A DNA stretch of 64,000 nucleotides from positions 372,001 through 436,000 of the forward strand of contig JBFONV010000001.1 of the NCBI GenBank assembly GCA_040779335.1, in the 5' to 3' direction. Of the stretch, positions 15,247 through 24,079 are shown piece after piece (position 1 is the first letter of the stretch; each line of letters begins with the position of its first letter). Both the position numbers and the translations under genes were made by a program. The notes under the pieces were generated by a model, which made no database searches, was not told the DNA's origin, and saw only the letters and a list, made by a program, of their open reading frames with translations. The stretch is from JBFONV01 sp040779335 (GTDB lineage: Bacteria; Pseudomonadota; Gammaproteobacteria; Enterobacterales; Alteromonadaceae).

Positions 15247-17922
15247 ATGTCAGAGCTCCCCAATATTGATATTGATTCGTTAGAAACCCAAGAATGGTTA
15301 GAATCAATGGAAGCTGTTTTGGAAAACGAAGGTCCAGAACGAGCACATTTTTTATTAGAGAAATTAATTGATAGTGCGCGCCGCAGTGGTACGCATTTAC
15401 CTTTTGATGCCACTACCGCGTATGTAAATACTATTCCTCCTGGACAAGAACCGCATATGCCAGGCGATCAAACTATGGAAGCACGTATACGTGCAGCTAT
15501 TCGTTGGAATGCCTTGGTATTGGTACTACGCGCATCTAAAAAAGATTTAGAACTTGGCGGTCATATTGGGAGTTTCGCCTCTTCAGCAATGCTTTATGAT
15601 GTTGGTTTTAATCACTTTTTTAAAGCCGCGTCACCTGAAGATGGCGGAGATTTTATCTTTGCTCAAGGTCATATCTCACCAGGGATTTATTCACGTGCAT
15701 TTTTAGAAGGACGTTTGACTGAAGATCAAATGAATAACTTCCGTCAAGAAGTTGATGGTAAAGGGTTATCGTCATATCCGCACCCGCACTTGATGAAAGA
15801 TTTTTGGCAATTCCCAACTGTGTCAATGGGACTAGGTCCGTTGCAGGCAATCTATACTGCGCGTTTTCTTAAATATTTGACTGATCGTGGCATTAAAGAT
15901 TGTTCTGGTCAGCGCGTATACTGTTTCTTGGGAGATGGTGAAACAGATGAGCCAGAATCATTAGGTGCTATCGGTCTAGCTTCTCGTGAAGGTTTAGATA
16001 ACTTAACTTTTGTTATTAACTGTAACTTACAGCGTTTAGATGGCCCGGTTCGTGGTAATGGTAAAATTATTCAAGAACTTGAAGGAACATTCCGTGGTGC
16101 TGGTTGGGAAGTCATCAAAGTTATTTGGGGAAGTTACTGGGATGCATTGTTAGCCCGTGATACTTCAGGAAAATTATTACAGTTAATGAATGAAACCGTT
16201 GATGGTGAATACCAAAACTGTAAAGCGAAAGGTGGCAAATACACCCGCGAAAACTTCTTCAATAAGTATCCTGAAACGGCTGAAATGGTTGCCAATATGT
16301 CTGACGATGATATTTGGCGTTTAAACCGTGGTGGTCATGATCCTGTTAAAGTGTATGCCGCGTATGAAAAAGCGATGAATACCAAGGGACGTCCAACAGT
16401 TATCTTAGCTAAAACCGTTAAAGGTTATGGTTTAGGTGCTGCGGGTGAAGGTCTAAACATTGCTCATAACGTTAAGAAAATGGATGTTGAATCAATCAAA
16501 TATTTCCGTGATCGTTTCAATATGCCAATCGCAGATGACAAAATTGAAGAACTCCCGTTTTATCAATTCCCCGAAGATAGTGCTGAATACCAATATATGA
16601 AAGCGCGTCGTGAGGCATTGGGAGGTTCGTTACCTGCGCGTCGCGAGCAAGCGGAAGAATCTTTGGAAATTCCACCATTAAAATCGTTTGATGCAATATT
16701 AAAAGGTTCTGGTGATCGTGAAGTGTCATCGACCATGACATTTGTTCGAGTACTTAATAGCTTATTGAAAGATAAGAAAATTGGTAAGCGTATCGTGCCA
16801 ATTATCCCTGATGAAGCGCGTACCTTTGGTATGGAAGGTTTATTCCGCCAAGTAGGGATTTATGCAAACGAAGGGCAAAAATATATCCCACAAGATGCCG
16901 ATCAAGTGGCTTATTATCGTGAAGATAAAAAAGGTCAGGTATTGCAAGAGGGTATCAATGAATTAGGTGCGATGGCGTCTTGGGTTGCCTCAGGTACTTC
17001 CTACTCAACTTGTAACGCAACCACTATTCCGTTCTATATTTACTATTCAATGTTTGGTTTCCAACGTGTTGGTGATTTAGCATGGGCAGCGGGTGACAGC
17101 CAGGCACGCGGTTTCTTATTAGGCGCAACAGCGGGGCGTACCACGCTTAATGGTGAAGGCTTGCAACATCAAGATGGTCATTCACATGTGCAAGCGGGGT
17201 TAATTCCAAATTGTGTCACTTATGATCCCACATACGGTTATGAAGTTGCTGTAATTGTTCGTGATGGTTTACGTCGTATGTATGAAAACAATGAAAATAT
17301 TTTCTACTACCTGACTTTGATGAATGAAAACTATCAACATCCTGCTATGCCAGAAGATAAAGCCATTGCTGATGAAATCATCAAAGGGATTTATAAGCTA
17401 GAAACAGTAAAAGCGAAAAAAGCCGTGGCTAATGTGCAATTAATGGGCTCAGGTACTATTTTATTGCAGGTAAGAGAAGCGGCTCAGATCCTTGCTAAAG
17501 ATTATAACGTTTCCAGCGATGTATACTCGGTAACGTCTTTTAACGAGTTAGCACGTGAAGGACAAGAAGTTGTTCGTCAAAACATGCTTCATCCAGAAGG
17601 TGAACAACAAGTGCCTTATATTGGACAAGTGATCAACAAAGAAAATGGTCCGGCTATAGCCGCAACTGATTACGTAAAATCGTACTCAGAGCAAGTACGT
17701 GCCTTTATTGATACCGATTACCGTTGTTTAGGTACTGATGGTTTTGGTCGCAGTGATAGTCGTGCTAATTTGCGTCGTCATTTTGAAGTAAACGCCTCGT
17801 ATGTTGTAGTTGCGTCACTATTTGAATTGGCTAGTCGCGGCGAGATAGAGCGCAGTGTTGTTACAAAAGCGATAAAACGCTTTGATATTGATGCTAACAA
17901 ACTTAACCCACTTTACGCTTAA
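15247..17922 (+). CDS. aceE: pyruvate dehydrogenase E1 component, homodimeric type
   Basis: Thiamine-diphosphate-dependent E1 of the pyruvate dehydrogenase complex; decarboxylates pyruvate and acetylates the lipoyl group of E2. It has 891 residues, close to E. coli AceE (887). The ThDP motif runs from GDGE (229-232) to NCN (258-260). Family stretches such as HPHLMKDFWQFPTVSMGLGP and GEGLQHQDGHSHV are present. An SD-like GGAG lies upstream, rather far from the ATG. It is 20 bases before aceF in the same operon. Confidence 0.99.
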   Translation: MSELPNIDIDSLETQEWLESMEAVLENEGPERAHFLLEKLIDSARRSGTHLPFDATTAYVNTIPPGQEPHMPGDQTMEARIRAAIRWNALVLVLRASKKDLELGGHIGSFASSAMLYDVGFNHFFKAASPEDGGDFIFAQGHISPGIYSRAFLEGRLTEDQMNNFRQEVDGKGLSSYPHPHLMKDFWQFPTVSMGLGPLQAIYTARFLKYLTDRGIKDCSGQRVYCFLGDGETDEPESLGAIGLASREGLDNLTFVINCNLQRLDGPVRGNGKIIQELEGTFRGAGWEVIKVIWGSYWDALLARDTSGKLLQLMNETVDGEYQNCKAKGGKYTRENFFNKYPETAEMVANMSDDDIWRLNRGGHDPVKVYAAYEKAMNTKGRPTVILAKTVKGYGLGAAGEGLNIAHNVKKMDVESIKYFRDRFNMPIADDKIEELPFYQFPEDSAEYQYMKARREALGGSLPARREQAEESLEIPPLKSFDAILKGSGDREVSSTMTFVRVLNSLLKDKKIGKRIVPIIPDEARTFGMEGLFRQVGIYANEGQKYIPQDADQVAYYREDKKGQVLQEGINELGAMASWVASGTSYSTCNATTIPFYIYYSMFGFQRVGDLAWAAGDSQARGFLLGATAGRTTLNGEGLQHQDGHSHVQAGLIPNCVTYDPTYGYEVAVIVRDGLRRMYENNENIFYYLTLMNENYQHPAMPEDKAIADEIIKGIYKLETVKAKKAVANVQLMGSGTILLQVREAAQILAKDYNVSSDVYSVTSFNELAREGQEVVRQNMLHPEGEQQVPYIGQVINKENGPAIAATDYVKSYSEQVRAFIDTDYRCLGTDGFGRSDSRANLRRHFEVNASYVVVASLFELASRGEIERSVVTKAIKRFDIDANKLNPLYA

Positions 17923-17942
17923 TTAGAGACTGGAGATTTAAG

Positions 17943-19607
17943 ATGTCAGATATTCAACAAGTTCTAGTCCCTGATGTTGGCGGCGATGAAGTTGAAGTGA
18001 TTGAAATATGTGTTGCTGTCGGTGACACATTAGAAGCCGATGAAGGCATTGTTACTGTTGAGACCGATAAGGCGTCAATGGACATTCCTGCACCTATGGC
18101 GGGTGAGCTTACCGCCTTAAAAGTAGCGGTAGGAGATAAAATCAAAGAAGGTGACTTGATTGCTGAAATGAAAAGTGCAGCAAGTTCAGCTGAGCCTGAG
18201 CCTGAGCAAGCTGAGGTTGCCGTCGCAGATGAACCACAAACCACAGTCGTCGAAGAAAAACCCGCTGATGTTGCCGCTGCACAAACGCCACCAGTAAGCG
18301 CTGGTGGCAGTGAAGTCATTGATGTTGTCGTGCCTGATATTGGTGAAGATGGTGAAGTAGACGTTATTGATGTTTTAGTGGCAGTTGGTGATGAAATTGC
18401 AGAAGAAGATGGCTTGATCACGTTAGAAACTGATAAAGCTACTATGGATGTACCTTCGTCGCATGCGGGGATCGTAAAAGAAGTATTGGTCAGTACTGGT
18501 GATAAAGTTAAGCAAGGTTCTCTTGTTATTAAACTTGAGACCAATAGTGGAGCACCTGCTGCAATTGAACAACCTGTTGCTAGCCCTGCAAAAGTAGAGG
18601 CAGCTCCTGCTGCAGCAACAGCAGCGAAAAAATCAGCGCCAGTGCCACATCACCCTCAATCAGGGGTAAAAACCAAAGGCTCAATATACGCGTCGCCGTC
18701 TATTCGCCGTTTGGCGCGTGAATTTGGTGTTGATTTAAGCTTGGTTAAAGGAACTGGCAATAAAGGGCGTCTGTTAAAAGAAGATGTTCAATCTTACGTT
18801 AAATACGAATTATCACGTCCCAAAGCCAATGCTGGAACATCAGTTGCTGGCGGTGCCGGTGGTTTACAAGTGATTGATCGTAAGCAAGTTGATTTCTCTA
18901 AGTTTGGTGATGTAGAAACAGTACCATTAACCCGTATTCAAAAAATATCGGGGCCAAATCTGCATCGTAATTGGGTGACTATCCCACATGTGACTCAATT
19001 TGACGAAGCCGATATCACTGAAGTTGAAGCGTTTCGTAAAGAGCAAAATATTGTTTGTGAAAAACAAAAGCTCGGTTTTAAGATCACGCCGTTGGTCTTC
19101 ATTATGAAGGCAGTTGCCAGTGCGATGGCGGCATACCCGGTCTTTAATTCGAGTTTGAGTGAAGACGGCGAAAACATCATTATGAAGAAATATTGTCATA
19201 TTGGTGTTGCGGTAGATACTCCAACTGGTCTAGTTGTTCCTGTAGTTCGTGATGTCGATAAAAAGGGTATTCATGAGCTTTCAAAAGAGTTACTTGAAAT
19301 CAGTATGAAAGCCCGAGATGGCAAATTAAAAGCCATTGATATGCAAGGCAGCTGTTTTACTATTTCCAGTTTAGGCGGCATTGGTGGCACGGCGTTTACG
19401 CCAATTGTTAATGCGCCGGACGTTGCTATTTTGGGGGTGTCAAAATCTGAAATGAAACCTAAGTGGAATGGTAGTGAATTTGTACCACGCTTAATGCTGC
19501 CGTTGTCGTTATCGTATGATCATCGTGTAATTGATGGTGCGGTTGCGGCAAGATTTACTGTGCATTTAGCGGGTGTGATGACTGATATTCGCCGCTTGGT
19601 TTTATAA
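17943..19607 (+). CDS. aceF: pyruvate dehydrogenase E2, dihydrolipoyl acetyltransferase
   Basis: Core acetyltransferase of the complex, transferring acetyl from the lipoyl arm to CoA. 554 residues with two lipoyl domains (lipoylated lysines K43 and K165, each in a TDKA context), joined by Ala/Pro/Glu-rich linkers, then the E1/E3-binding domain (SPSIRRLAREFGVDL...GNKGRLLKEDV), then the catalytic domain with H527 in YDHRVIDGA. E. coli AceF has three lipoyl domains, so this one is a shorter natural form, as in many marine gammaproteobacteria. The SD GGAG precedes the ATG. Confidence 0.98.
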   Translation: MSDIQQVLVPDVGGDEVEVIEICVAVGDTLEADEGIVTVETDKASMDIPAPMAGELTALKVAVGDKIKEGDLIAEMKSAASSAEPEPEQAEVAVADEPQTTVVEEKPADVAAAQTPPVSAGGSEVIDVVVPDIGEDGEVDVIDVLVAVGDEIAEEDGLITLETDKATMDVPSSHAGIVKEVLVSTGDKVKQGSLVIKLETNSGAPAAIEQPVASPAKVEAAPAAATAAKKSAPVPHHPQSGVKTKGSIYASPSIRRLAREFGVDLSLVKGTGNKGRLLKEDVQSYVKYELSRPKANAGTSVAGGAGGLQVIDRKQVDFSKFGDVETVPLTRIQKISGPNLHRNWVTIPHVTQFDEADITEVEAFRKEQNIVCEKQKLGFKITPLVFIMKAVASAMAAYPVFNSSLSEDGENIIMKKYCHIGVAVDTPTGLVVPVVRDVDKKGIHELSKELLEISMKARDGKLKAIDMQGSCFTISSLGGIGGTAFTPIVNAPDVAILGVSKSEMKPKWNGSEFVPRLMLPLSLSYDHRVIDGAVAARFTVHLAGVMTDIRRLVL

Positions 19608-19631
19608 TTTTATAAGCAATCAGCGAAATCA

Positions 19632-19668
19632 AATAAGATCTCTATTTACAGTAGAGATCTTATTATTT
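19632..19668 (+). terminator. terminator after aceF
   Basis: 13-bp perfect stem, AATAAGATCTCTA (19632-19644) and TAGAGATCTTATT (19652-19664), followed by a short T-rich tract. It partly separates lpdA from aceEF. Confidence 0.75.
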
Positions 19669-19681
19669 ATCGATTAAAGTT

Positions 19682-19713
19682 GGCGATTTTTTACCACAAA
19701 GAGTAAAATCGCC
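19682..19713 (+). other. hairpin in the lpdA leader
   Basis: GGCGATTTT (19682-19690) and AAAATCGCC (19705-19713) form a 9-bp stem with a 14-base loop, 80 bases before the lpdA start. It lies downstream of the aceF terminator, so it could be part of an independent lpdA leader. Function is unknown. Confidence 0.4.
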
Positions 19714-19792
19714 GGCAACAAATTACAGCAAGTAAATGGTGACAATAAATATTGAGTTGTCATCAACATAAAAAATTAATTTTGAGGTTAGC

Positions 19793-21220
19793 ATGAGTAA
19801 CGATATTAAAACTCAAGTAGTAGTTTTAGGTGCGGGTCCTGGTGGCTATTCGGCTGCATTTCGTGCCGCAGATTTAGGATTAGACGTAGTATTAGTAGAA
19901 AGTCGTGAAACATTAGGTGGTGTATGTTTAAACGTAGGCTGCATACCTTCTAAAGCATTACTTCACGTTGCTAAAGTTATTGATGATGCAAGTGATATGG
20001 CATCTCACGGCGTTACCTTTGGCGCACCTCAAATTGATTTAGACAAAATTCGTAGTTGGAAAGACAGTGTTATTGGTCAATTGACTGGTGGTTTAGGCGG
20101 AATGGCTAAACAACGTAAAGTTAAAACAGTAACAGGCTTTGGTAAATTCACGTCTGATAAAACTATTGCGGTTGAAGGTAAAGACGGTACCACCACTATT
20201 ACTTTTGATAATGCCATTATTGCTGCTGGTTCATCTGTTGTTGATTTACCGTTTATTCCAAAAGATGACCCACGCGTTATCGATTCAACAGGTGCATTAG
20301 AACTTAAAGATGTGCCTGAAGAAATGTTGGTATTGGGTGGCGGTATTATTGGTTTAGAAATGGGCACAGTGTATAAAGCATTGGGTTCAAATATTTCGGT
20401 AGTAGAATTTGCCGATCAATTAGTGCCAGCGGCAGATAACGATATCGTTAAAATCTATACCAAGTACAACAAGAAGAAATTCAACATCATGTTGTCAACG
20501 AAAGTTGTCGCGGTTGACGCTAAGGATGATGGTTTATATGTTACTTTTGAAGGTAAGAATGCACCTGAAGGGCAAGTTCGTTACGACAAAATTCTTGTAG
20601 CGGTTGGTCGTAAACCAAATGGTCACTTAGTTGACGCTGATAAAGCCGGTGTTAACGTTGATGAGCGCGGCTTCATTAATGTTTCAAATGAATTGCGTAC
20701 TAACGTAAATCACATTTTTGCTATTGGTGATGTTGTCGGTCAACCTATGCTTGCGCATAAAGCTGTGCATGAAGCACATGTTGCTGCTGAAGTTATTTCG
20801 GGTAAAAAGCATACCTTTGAACCTCGTTGTATCCCTTCTATTGCTTATACTGATCCAGAAATGGCTTGGGTGGGCGTTACCGAAAGAGAAGCAAAAGAAC
20901 AAGGTTTAAACATTGAAGCTGCAAATTTCCCGTGGGCTGCATCAGGACGTGCAATTGCCTCTGCGCGCACTGAAGGTAAAACTAAATTGATTTTTGAAAA
21001 AGAATCGGGTCGCGTTTTAGGTGGTGCTATTGTTGGTATTAACGCCGGTGAAATGTTAGGTGAAATTTGTTTGGCGGTTGAAATGGGTGCCGATGCTGAA
21101 GATGTTGGTTTAACAATTCATGCACACCCAACGTTAAATGAGTCTATTGGTTTAGCCGCGGAAATTTTCGAAGGGTCAATTACCGACTTACCTAACGCGA
21201 AAGCGATGAAGAAAAAGTAA
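19793..21220 (+). CDS. lpdA: dihydrolipoyl dehydrogenase (E3)
   Basis: FAD flavoprotein that reoxidises dihydrolipoamide with NAD+ in the pyruvate, 2-oxoglutarate and glycine cleavage complexes. It has 475 residues. The FAD-binding GAGPGGYSAAFRAADLG is at the N-terminus, the redox-active disulfide is C45/C50 (GGVCLNVGCIPSKALL), the NAD-binding GGGIIGLEMG is mid-protein, and the catalytic HAHPTLNES is at the C-terminus. TTGAGG precedes the ATG. Because two hairpins lie between aceF and this gene, it probably has its own promoter as well, which suits its use by other complexes. Confidence 0.99.
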   Translation: MSNDIKTQVVVLGAGPGGYSAAFRAADLGLDVVLVESRETLGGVCLNVGCIPSKALLHVAKVIDDASDMASHGVTFGAPQIDLDKIRSWKDSVIGQLTGGLGGMAKQRKVKTVTGFGKFTSDKTIAVEGKDGTTTITFDNAIIAAGSSVVDLPFIPKDDPRVIDSTGALELKDVPEEMLVLGGGIIGLEMGTVYKALGSNISVVEFADQLVPAADNDIVKIYTKYNKKKFNIMLSTKVVAVDAKDDGLYVTFEGKNAPEGQVRYDKILVAVGRKPNGHLVDADKAGVNVDERGFINVSNELRTNVNHIFAIGDVVGQPMLAHKAVHEAHVAAEVISGKKHTFEPRCIPSIAYTDPEMAWVGVTEREAKEQGLNIEAANFPWAASGRAIASARTEGKTKLIFEKESGRVLGGAIVGINAGEMLGEICLAVEMGADAEDVGLTIHAHPTLNESIGLAAEIFEGSITDLPNAKAMKKK

Positions 21221-21242
21221 CTACAGCTTAAAATTTTTCAAT

Positions 21243-21271
21243 AAAAAGCCAGCAACTATGCTGGCTTTTTT
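21243..21271 (+). terminator. terminator after lpdA
   Basis: AAAAAGCCAGC (21243-21253) pairs with GCTGGCTTTTT (21260-21270) around an AACTAT loop, giving a GC-rich stem and T tail. The flanking A run makes it potentially bidirectional for the convergent ppiC gene. Confidence 0.9.
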
Positions 21272-21301
21272 AATATCTATTTTTTGCGTAACAAAACTTT
21301 T

Positions 21302-21583
21302 TTATTCAGTGCGGTTGGTCACTTCAATCAAATGATAACCAAATTGGGTTTTTACTGGGCCTTGAACTTTATTCAAATCAGCGCTAAAAACCACTTCTTC
21401 AAACTCTTGTACCATTTGTCCTTTGCCAAAAGAGCCGAGTGCACCACCTTGCATTTTTGAGGGGCAATTTGAGTGAGCTAGTGCAATTTCTGCGAAATCT
21501 GCACCATTTTCGATTTTAGCTTTTAGTTCAAGACATTCTTCTTCGCTATCAACCAAAATATGGCGCGCAGATGCTCTGTTCAT
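21302..21583 (-). CDS. ppiC: peptidyl-prolyl cis-trans isomerase, parvulin type (PpiC-like)
   Basis: Single-domain cytoplasmic parvulin of 93 residues that speeds proline isomerisation. The whole rotamase domain is visible: RASARHILVDSEEECLELK, GADFAEIALAHSNCPSKMQGGALGSFGKGQMVQEFE and QFGYHLIEV. I start at 21583 (MNRASARHIL), which gives the normal parvulin size with AGGA a few bases upstream; the reading frame is open 40 codons further but that stretch is not family-like. It converges with lpdA and is divergent from the oxyR-like gene. Confidence 0.92.
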   Translation of the reverse strand: MNRASARHILVDSEEECLELKAKIENGADFAEIALAHSNCPSKMQGGALGSFGKGQMVQEFEEVVFSADLNKVQGPVKTQFGYHLIEVTNRTE

Positions 21584-21812
21584 AATTATTAGTCCTACTT
21601 TATTGTGGGTTAATTTCAAGCTGACTTTACCGTATTTTATCACTGATGGAAACTTAAAAGATAATTGTGAAGAAAATTGAACAAGCCGTTGAATATATAA
21701 CAATTAATCTACGGTAATCCTAAAATAAAAGCTGTTAATAAAGCGCCTAGTTGCTATATTTAAATTCAATATTCTAGATAAAAAAGTCATTTCTTATTGG
21801 AAAAGTTGATTT

Positions 21813-22709
21813 ATGATCTTACCAAACCTTAGACATTTACATTATTTAGTCGCACTGCATAAGCACCAGCATTTTCAGCGTGCTGCGCAAGCGTGTTATG
21901 TTAGTCAATCCACTTTAAGTAGCGCTATTTTAAAGTTGGAGGAGCAACTTAATTGCCAGTTAATAGAAAGGGATCATAAGTCATTTATTTTTACTTCCCA
22001 CGGCGAGCAAATAGTCATCATGGCACAGCAATTATTGTGCTCAGCAACTGAAATGGTTGATTTTGCTGTTCAACAGGGAGGAAGTTGTGCGGGAAGTTTA
22101 CGCATAGGCTGTATTCCTACCATAGCGCCTTTTCTCTTAACCGACCTAGTAAAACTATGCCAGCAACAACTGCCAGAGCTAGTATTGTATTTTCGAGAAG
22201 ATACCACTGAGAATTTATTACATTTATTAGCCAATGGTGAAATAGACAGCGCGATATTAGCATTGCCTGTGCCAGCACATCAATTTCAGCAAAAAGTGCT
22301 GGGCAAAGATCGGTTTTATATCGCTGGCGATCCCGATTTAGTTAAAAAATTTAAAACAGTAAATAATTATCAAATACTCCCTGATCAAAGTGTATTTCTA
22401 CTATCAAAAGAGCATTGCCTTACCGAACATGCTTTGTCTGCATGTAAGCTGGTAGATTTAAGTAAAGTGAATAGTTTTTCGGCCTCAAGTGTTGCTACTT
22501 TAGTGCAAATGACTGCATTTCATCATGGTTTTACGTTTTTACCTGAGATGGCGGTAAATAAAGGTATCGGCAAAATGGAAGGTTTGACGATTGAAAAACT
22601 TGATACAAACGTATATCGAGAAATTGGTATGTTGTGGCGAAAAACCAGCATGCGTCAACAGACGTTTAATCAATTAGGGTCGGTGATTAGCGCTATTTTT
22701 ACGCCATGA
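21813..22709 (+). CDS. oxyR: OxyR-like peroxide-sensing LysR regulator
   Basis: 298 residues. An N-terminal LysR helix-turn-helix (residues about 3-62, FQRAAQACYVSQSTLSSAILKLEEQL) is followed by a substrate-binding domain. C202 and C211 (EHCLTEHALSAC) have the same 8-residue spacing as the redox pair C199/C208 of E. coli OxyR, which supports peroxide sensing by disulfide formation. Other parts (GSLRIGCIPTIAPFLL, HHGFTFLPEMAV) also fit. No catalase or peroxiredoxin gene is adjacent. Extra cysteines at 28, 48, 76 and 92 are not family landmarks. Confidence 0.85.
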   Translation: MILPNLRHLHYLVALHKHQHFQRAAQACYVSQSTLSSAILKLEEQLNCQLIERDHKSFIFTSHGEQIVIMAQQLLCSATEMVDFAVQQGGSCAGSLRIGCIPTIAPFLLTDLVKLCQQQLPELVLYFREDTTENLLHLLANGEIDSAILALPVPAHQFQQKVLGKDRFYIAGDPDLVKKFKTVNNYQILPDQSVFLLSKEHCLTEHALSACKLVDLSKVNSFSASSVATLVQMTAFHHGFTFLPEMAVNKGIGKMEGLTIEKLDTNVYREIGMLWRKTSMRQQTFNQLGSVISAIFTP

Positions 22710-22744
22710 AATTAACTTTGTTTAAAATAATTAAAAATTTTTCA

Positions 22745-22768
22745 AACTTTTTTATCCGTCCACTCGAC
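22745..22768 (+). promoter_or_regulatory. possible ECF-type autoregulated promoter
   Basis: AAC at 22745-22747 and TCGAC at 22764-22768 are separated by 16 bases, the layout of ECF sigma promoters (an AAC-type -35 and a TC/CG-type -10). It lies about 45 bases before the sigma gene start. The match is short and only a suggestion. Confidence 0.3.
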
Positions 22769-22814
22769 ATTATTAGTAAATATAAAATGAAACATAACTT
22801 AAATAGGAAATTGC

Positions 22815-23369
22815 GTGTTTGAGCGAAGTGACGAAACGCTAGTAAAGCAAGCGCTAAAGGGAAAAAAATCAGCGTGGATAACGTTAGTGAAGCGTTATGA
22901 AAAAAACTTGTATAACTATACCTATCGTATGGTGAGCAATAGTGATGATGCGATGGACTTAATGCAGGATATTTTTATGGCGGTGTTTCGCAGTTTGTCG
23001 TCATTTAGAGGGGATAGTCCATTTAAAGGTTGGTTGTTTAAAATCGCGCATTATCGTTGTATTGAATATTATCGTCGCAAACGCCCAACTCAATCGTTGG
23101 ACGACGTGCCCGAACAAGTTGATGAAACCGAGCATATGTGCCCTGAACAACAAATATTTTCAGGTCAACAAGCAAATGCGTTATATCAGGCGATGAGCCA
23201 TTTGTCGGTTAATCAAAAAGCGGTAGTAGAGCTTAAGTTTTTTCAACACTGTACTTTTGAAGATATTTCCATGCAGTTAGGGATCTCAACCAATACAGCA
23301 AAATCTAGGCTGTACAGTGCATTAGATAAATTAAAAGATTATTTGGAGGTCGACTATGTCAGATCATGA
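22815..23369 (+). CDS. ECF-family RNA polymerase sigma factor (RpoE-like)
   Basis: 184 residues with sigma region 2 (about 20-90: LVKRYEKNLYNYTYRMVSN, DAMDLMQDIFMAVFRSLSSF, FKGWLFKIAHYRCIEYYRR) and region 4 (about 125-178: LSVNQKAVVELKFF, TFEDISMQLGISTNTAKSRLYSALDKL). It starts at GTG, with AGGAAA upstream. Its stop lies inside the next gene (14-base overlap), so translation is coupled to the anti-sigma factor. It is not the rpoE-rseA-rseB locus: the partner proteins are unrelated to RseB/RseC. Confidence 0.92.
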   Translation: MFERSDETLVKQALKGKKSAWITLVKRYEKNLYNYTYRMVSNSDDAMDLMQDIFMAVFRSLSSFRGDSPFKGWLFKIAHYRCIEYYRRKRPTQSLDDVPEQVDETEHMCPEQQIFSGQQANALYQAMSHLSVNQKAVVELKFFQHCTFEDISMQLGISTNTAKSRLYSALDKLKDYLEVDYVRS

Positions 23370-24075
23370 ATATCCAGATGACAAAAAGTCAGATCAGGAT
23401 AAAGCCTTTGCTCAATGGCTTGATAGTAAATTATCGTCAGAGCAGAAAGAAAGTTTTGAGCAACAGCTTGAAGAATCAGACGATGCGTTGTGGCAACAAA
23501 GAATGCATACAGCAAGCTATGTGGCTCATCAAGCGCAAAATATGCCAGAAAAAAACGTTCCTGATTGGGATCGAGGTGCAGCGTTTGTTAGTGATAAACA
23601 ATCGTGGTGGCAGTGGGGCGGTTTACCAGCATTATCTATGGCGTGCTCAGTACTCGCTATTGCCTTGGTGTTGTTTAAGGTGGAGTTAGTTGTTCAACCT
23701 GAAGGGGTCTTACTCAGTTTTGCGGGGAGCGCATCGAGTACACAAGAGGCAAAAGTTGCTGCATTGGTCGACCAAAAACTTAAAGAGTTTGCCAGCGAAC
23801 AGCAAGTGGTATTAGCCAACTACGCCGCTGATATTAAAGTTAAGCAGCAAGATAACAACTTGCAGTTAGCAAGCTATATCTTAAGCACGTCACGACAAGA
23901 AAGAAAAGAAGATATGAGCGATTTTATTGGCTATATCAATGAGCAACGCCAAGATGAGAATCTTGAACAAAAAATCAAATTTCAACAGCTTGAAAGGGCA
24001 ATTAAATATCAAAAGACAACGTCGGATGGTTTAGGTGCGACAACAAGGCCAGCCAATTGGACTTCAGAGGAGTAG
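23356..24075 (+). CDS. membrane-spanning anti-sigma factor (putative)
   Basis: 239 residues. A hydrophilic N-terminal domain of about 85 residues (short acidic helices, WLDSKLSSEQKESFEQQL, typical of sigma-binding regions) is followed by one membrane segment (about 90-110, LPALSMACSVLAIALVLF) and a C-terminal region predicted to be periplasmic, rich in Gln and charged residues. It overlaps the sigma gene by 14 bases. Anti-sigma function is inferred from topology and position; no zinc HxxxCxxC motif is seen. Proteolytic release by DegS/RseP-type cleavage is possible but cannot be read from the sequence. Confidence 0.75.
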   Translation: MSDHEYPDDKKSDQDKAFAQWLDSKLSSEQKESFEQQLEESDDALWQQRMHTASYVAHQAQNMPEKNVPDWDRGAAFVSDKQSWWQWGGLPALSMACSVLAIALVLFKVELVVQPEGVLLSFAGSASSTQEAKVAALVDQKLKEFASEQQVVLANYAADIKVKQQDNNLQLASYILSTSRQERKEDMSDFIGYINEQRQDENLEQKIKFQQLERAIKYQKTTSDGLGATTRPANWTSEE

Positions 24076-24079
24076 GATT

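Noticed and set aside
17954..18544. 196-codon open frame on the minus strand inside aceF
   Set aside because: It is the mirror of the Ala/Val/Glu-rich lipoyl domains and linkers, which lowers stop frequency on the other strand. Its Ser/Thr/Pro-rich product is not protein-like and aceF is certain.
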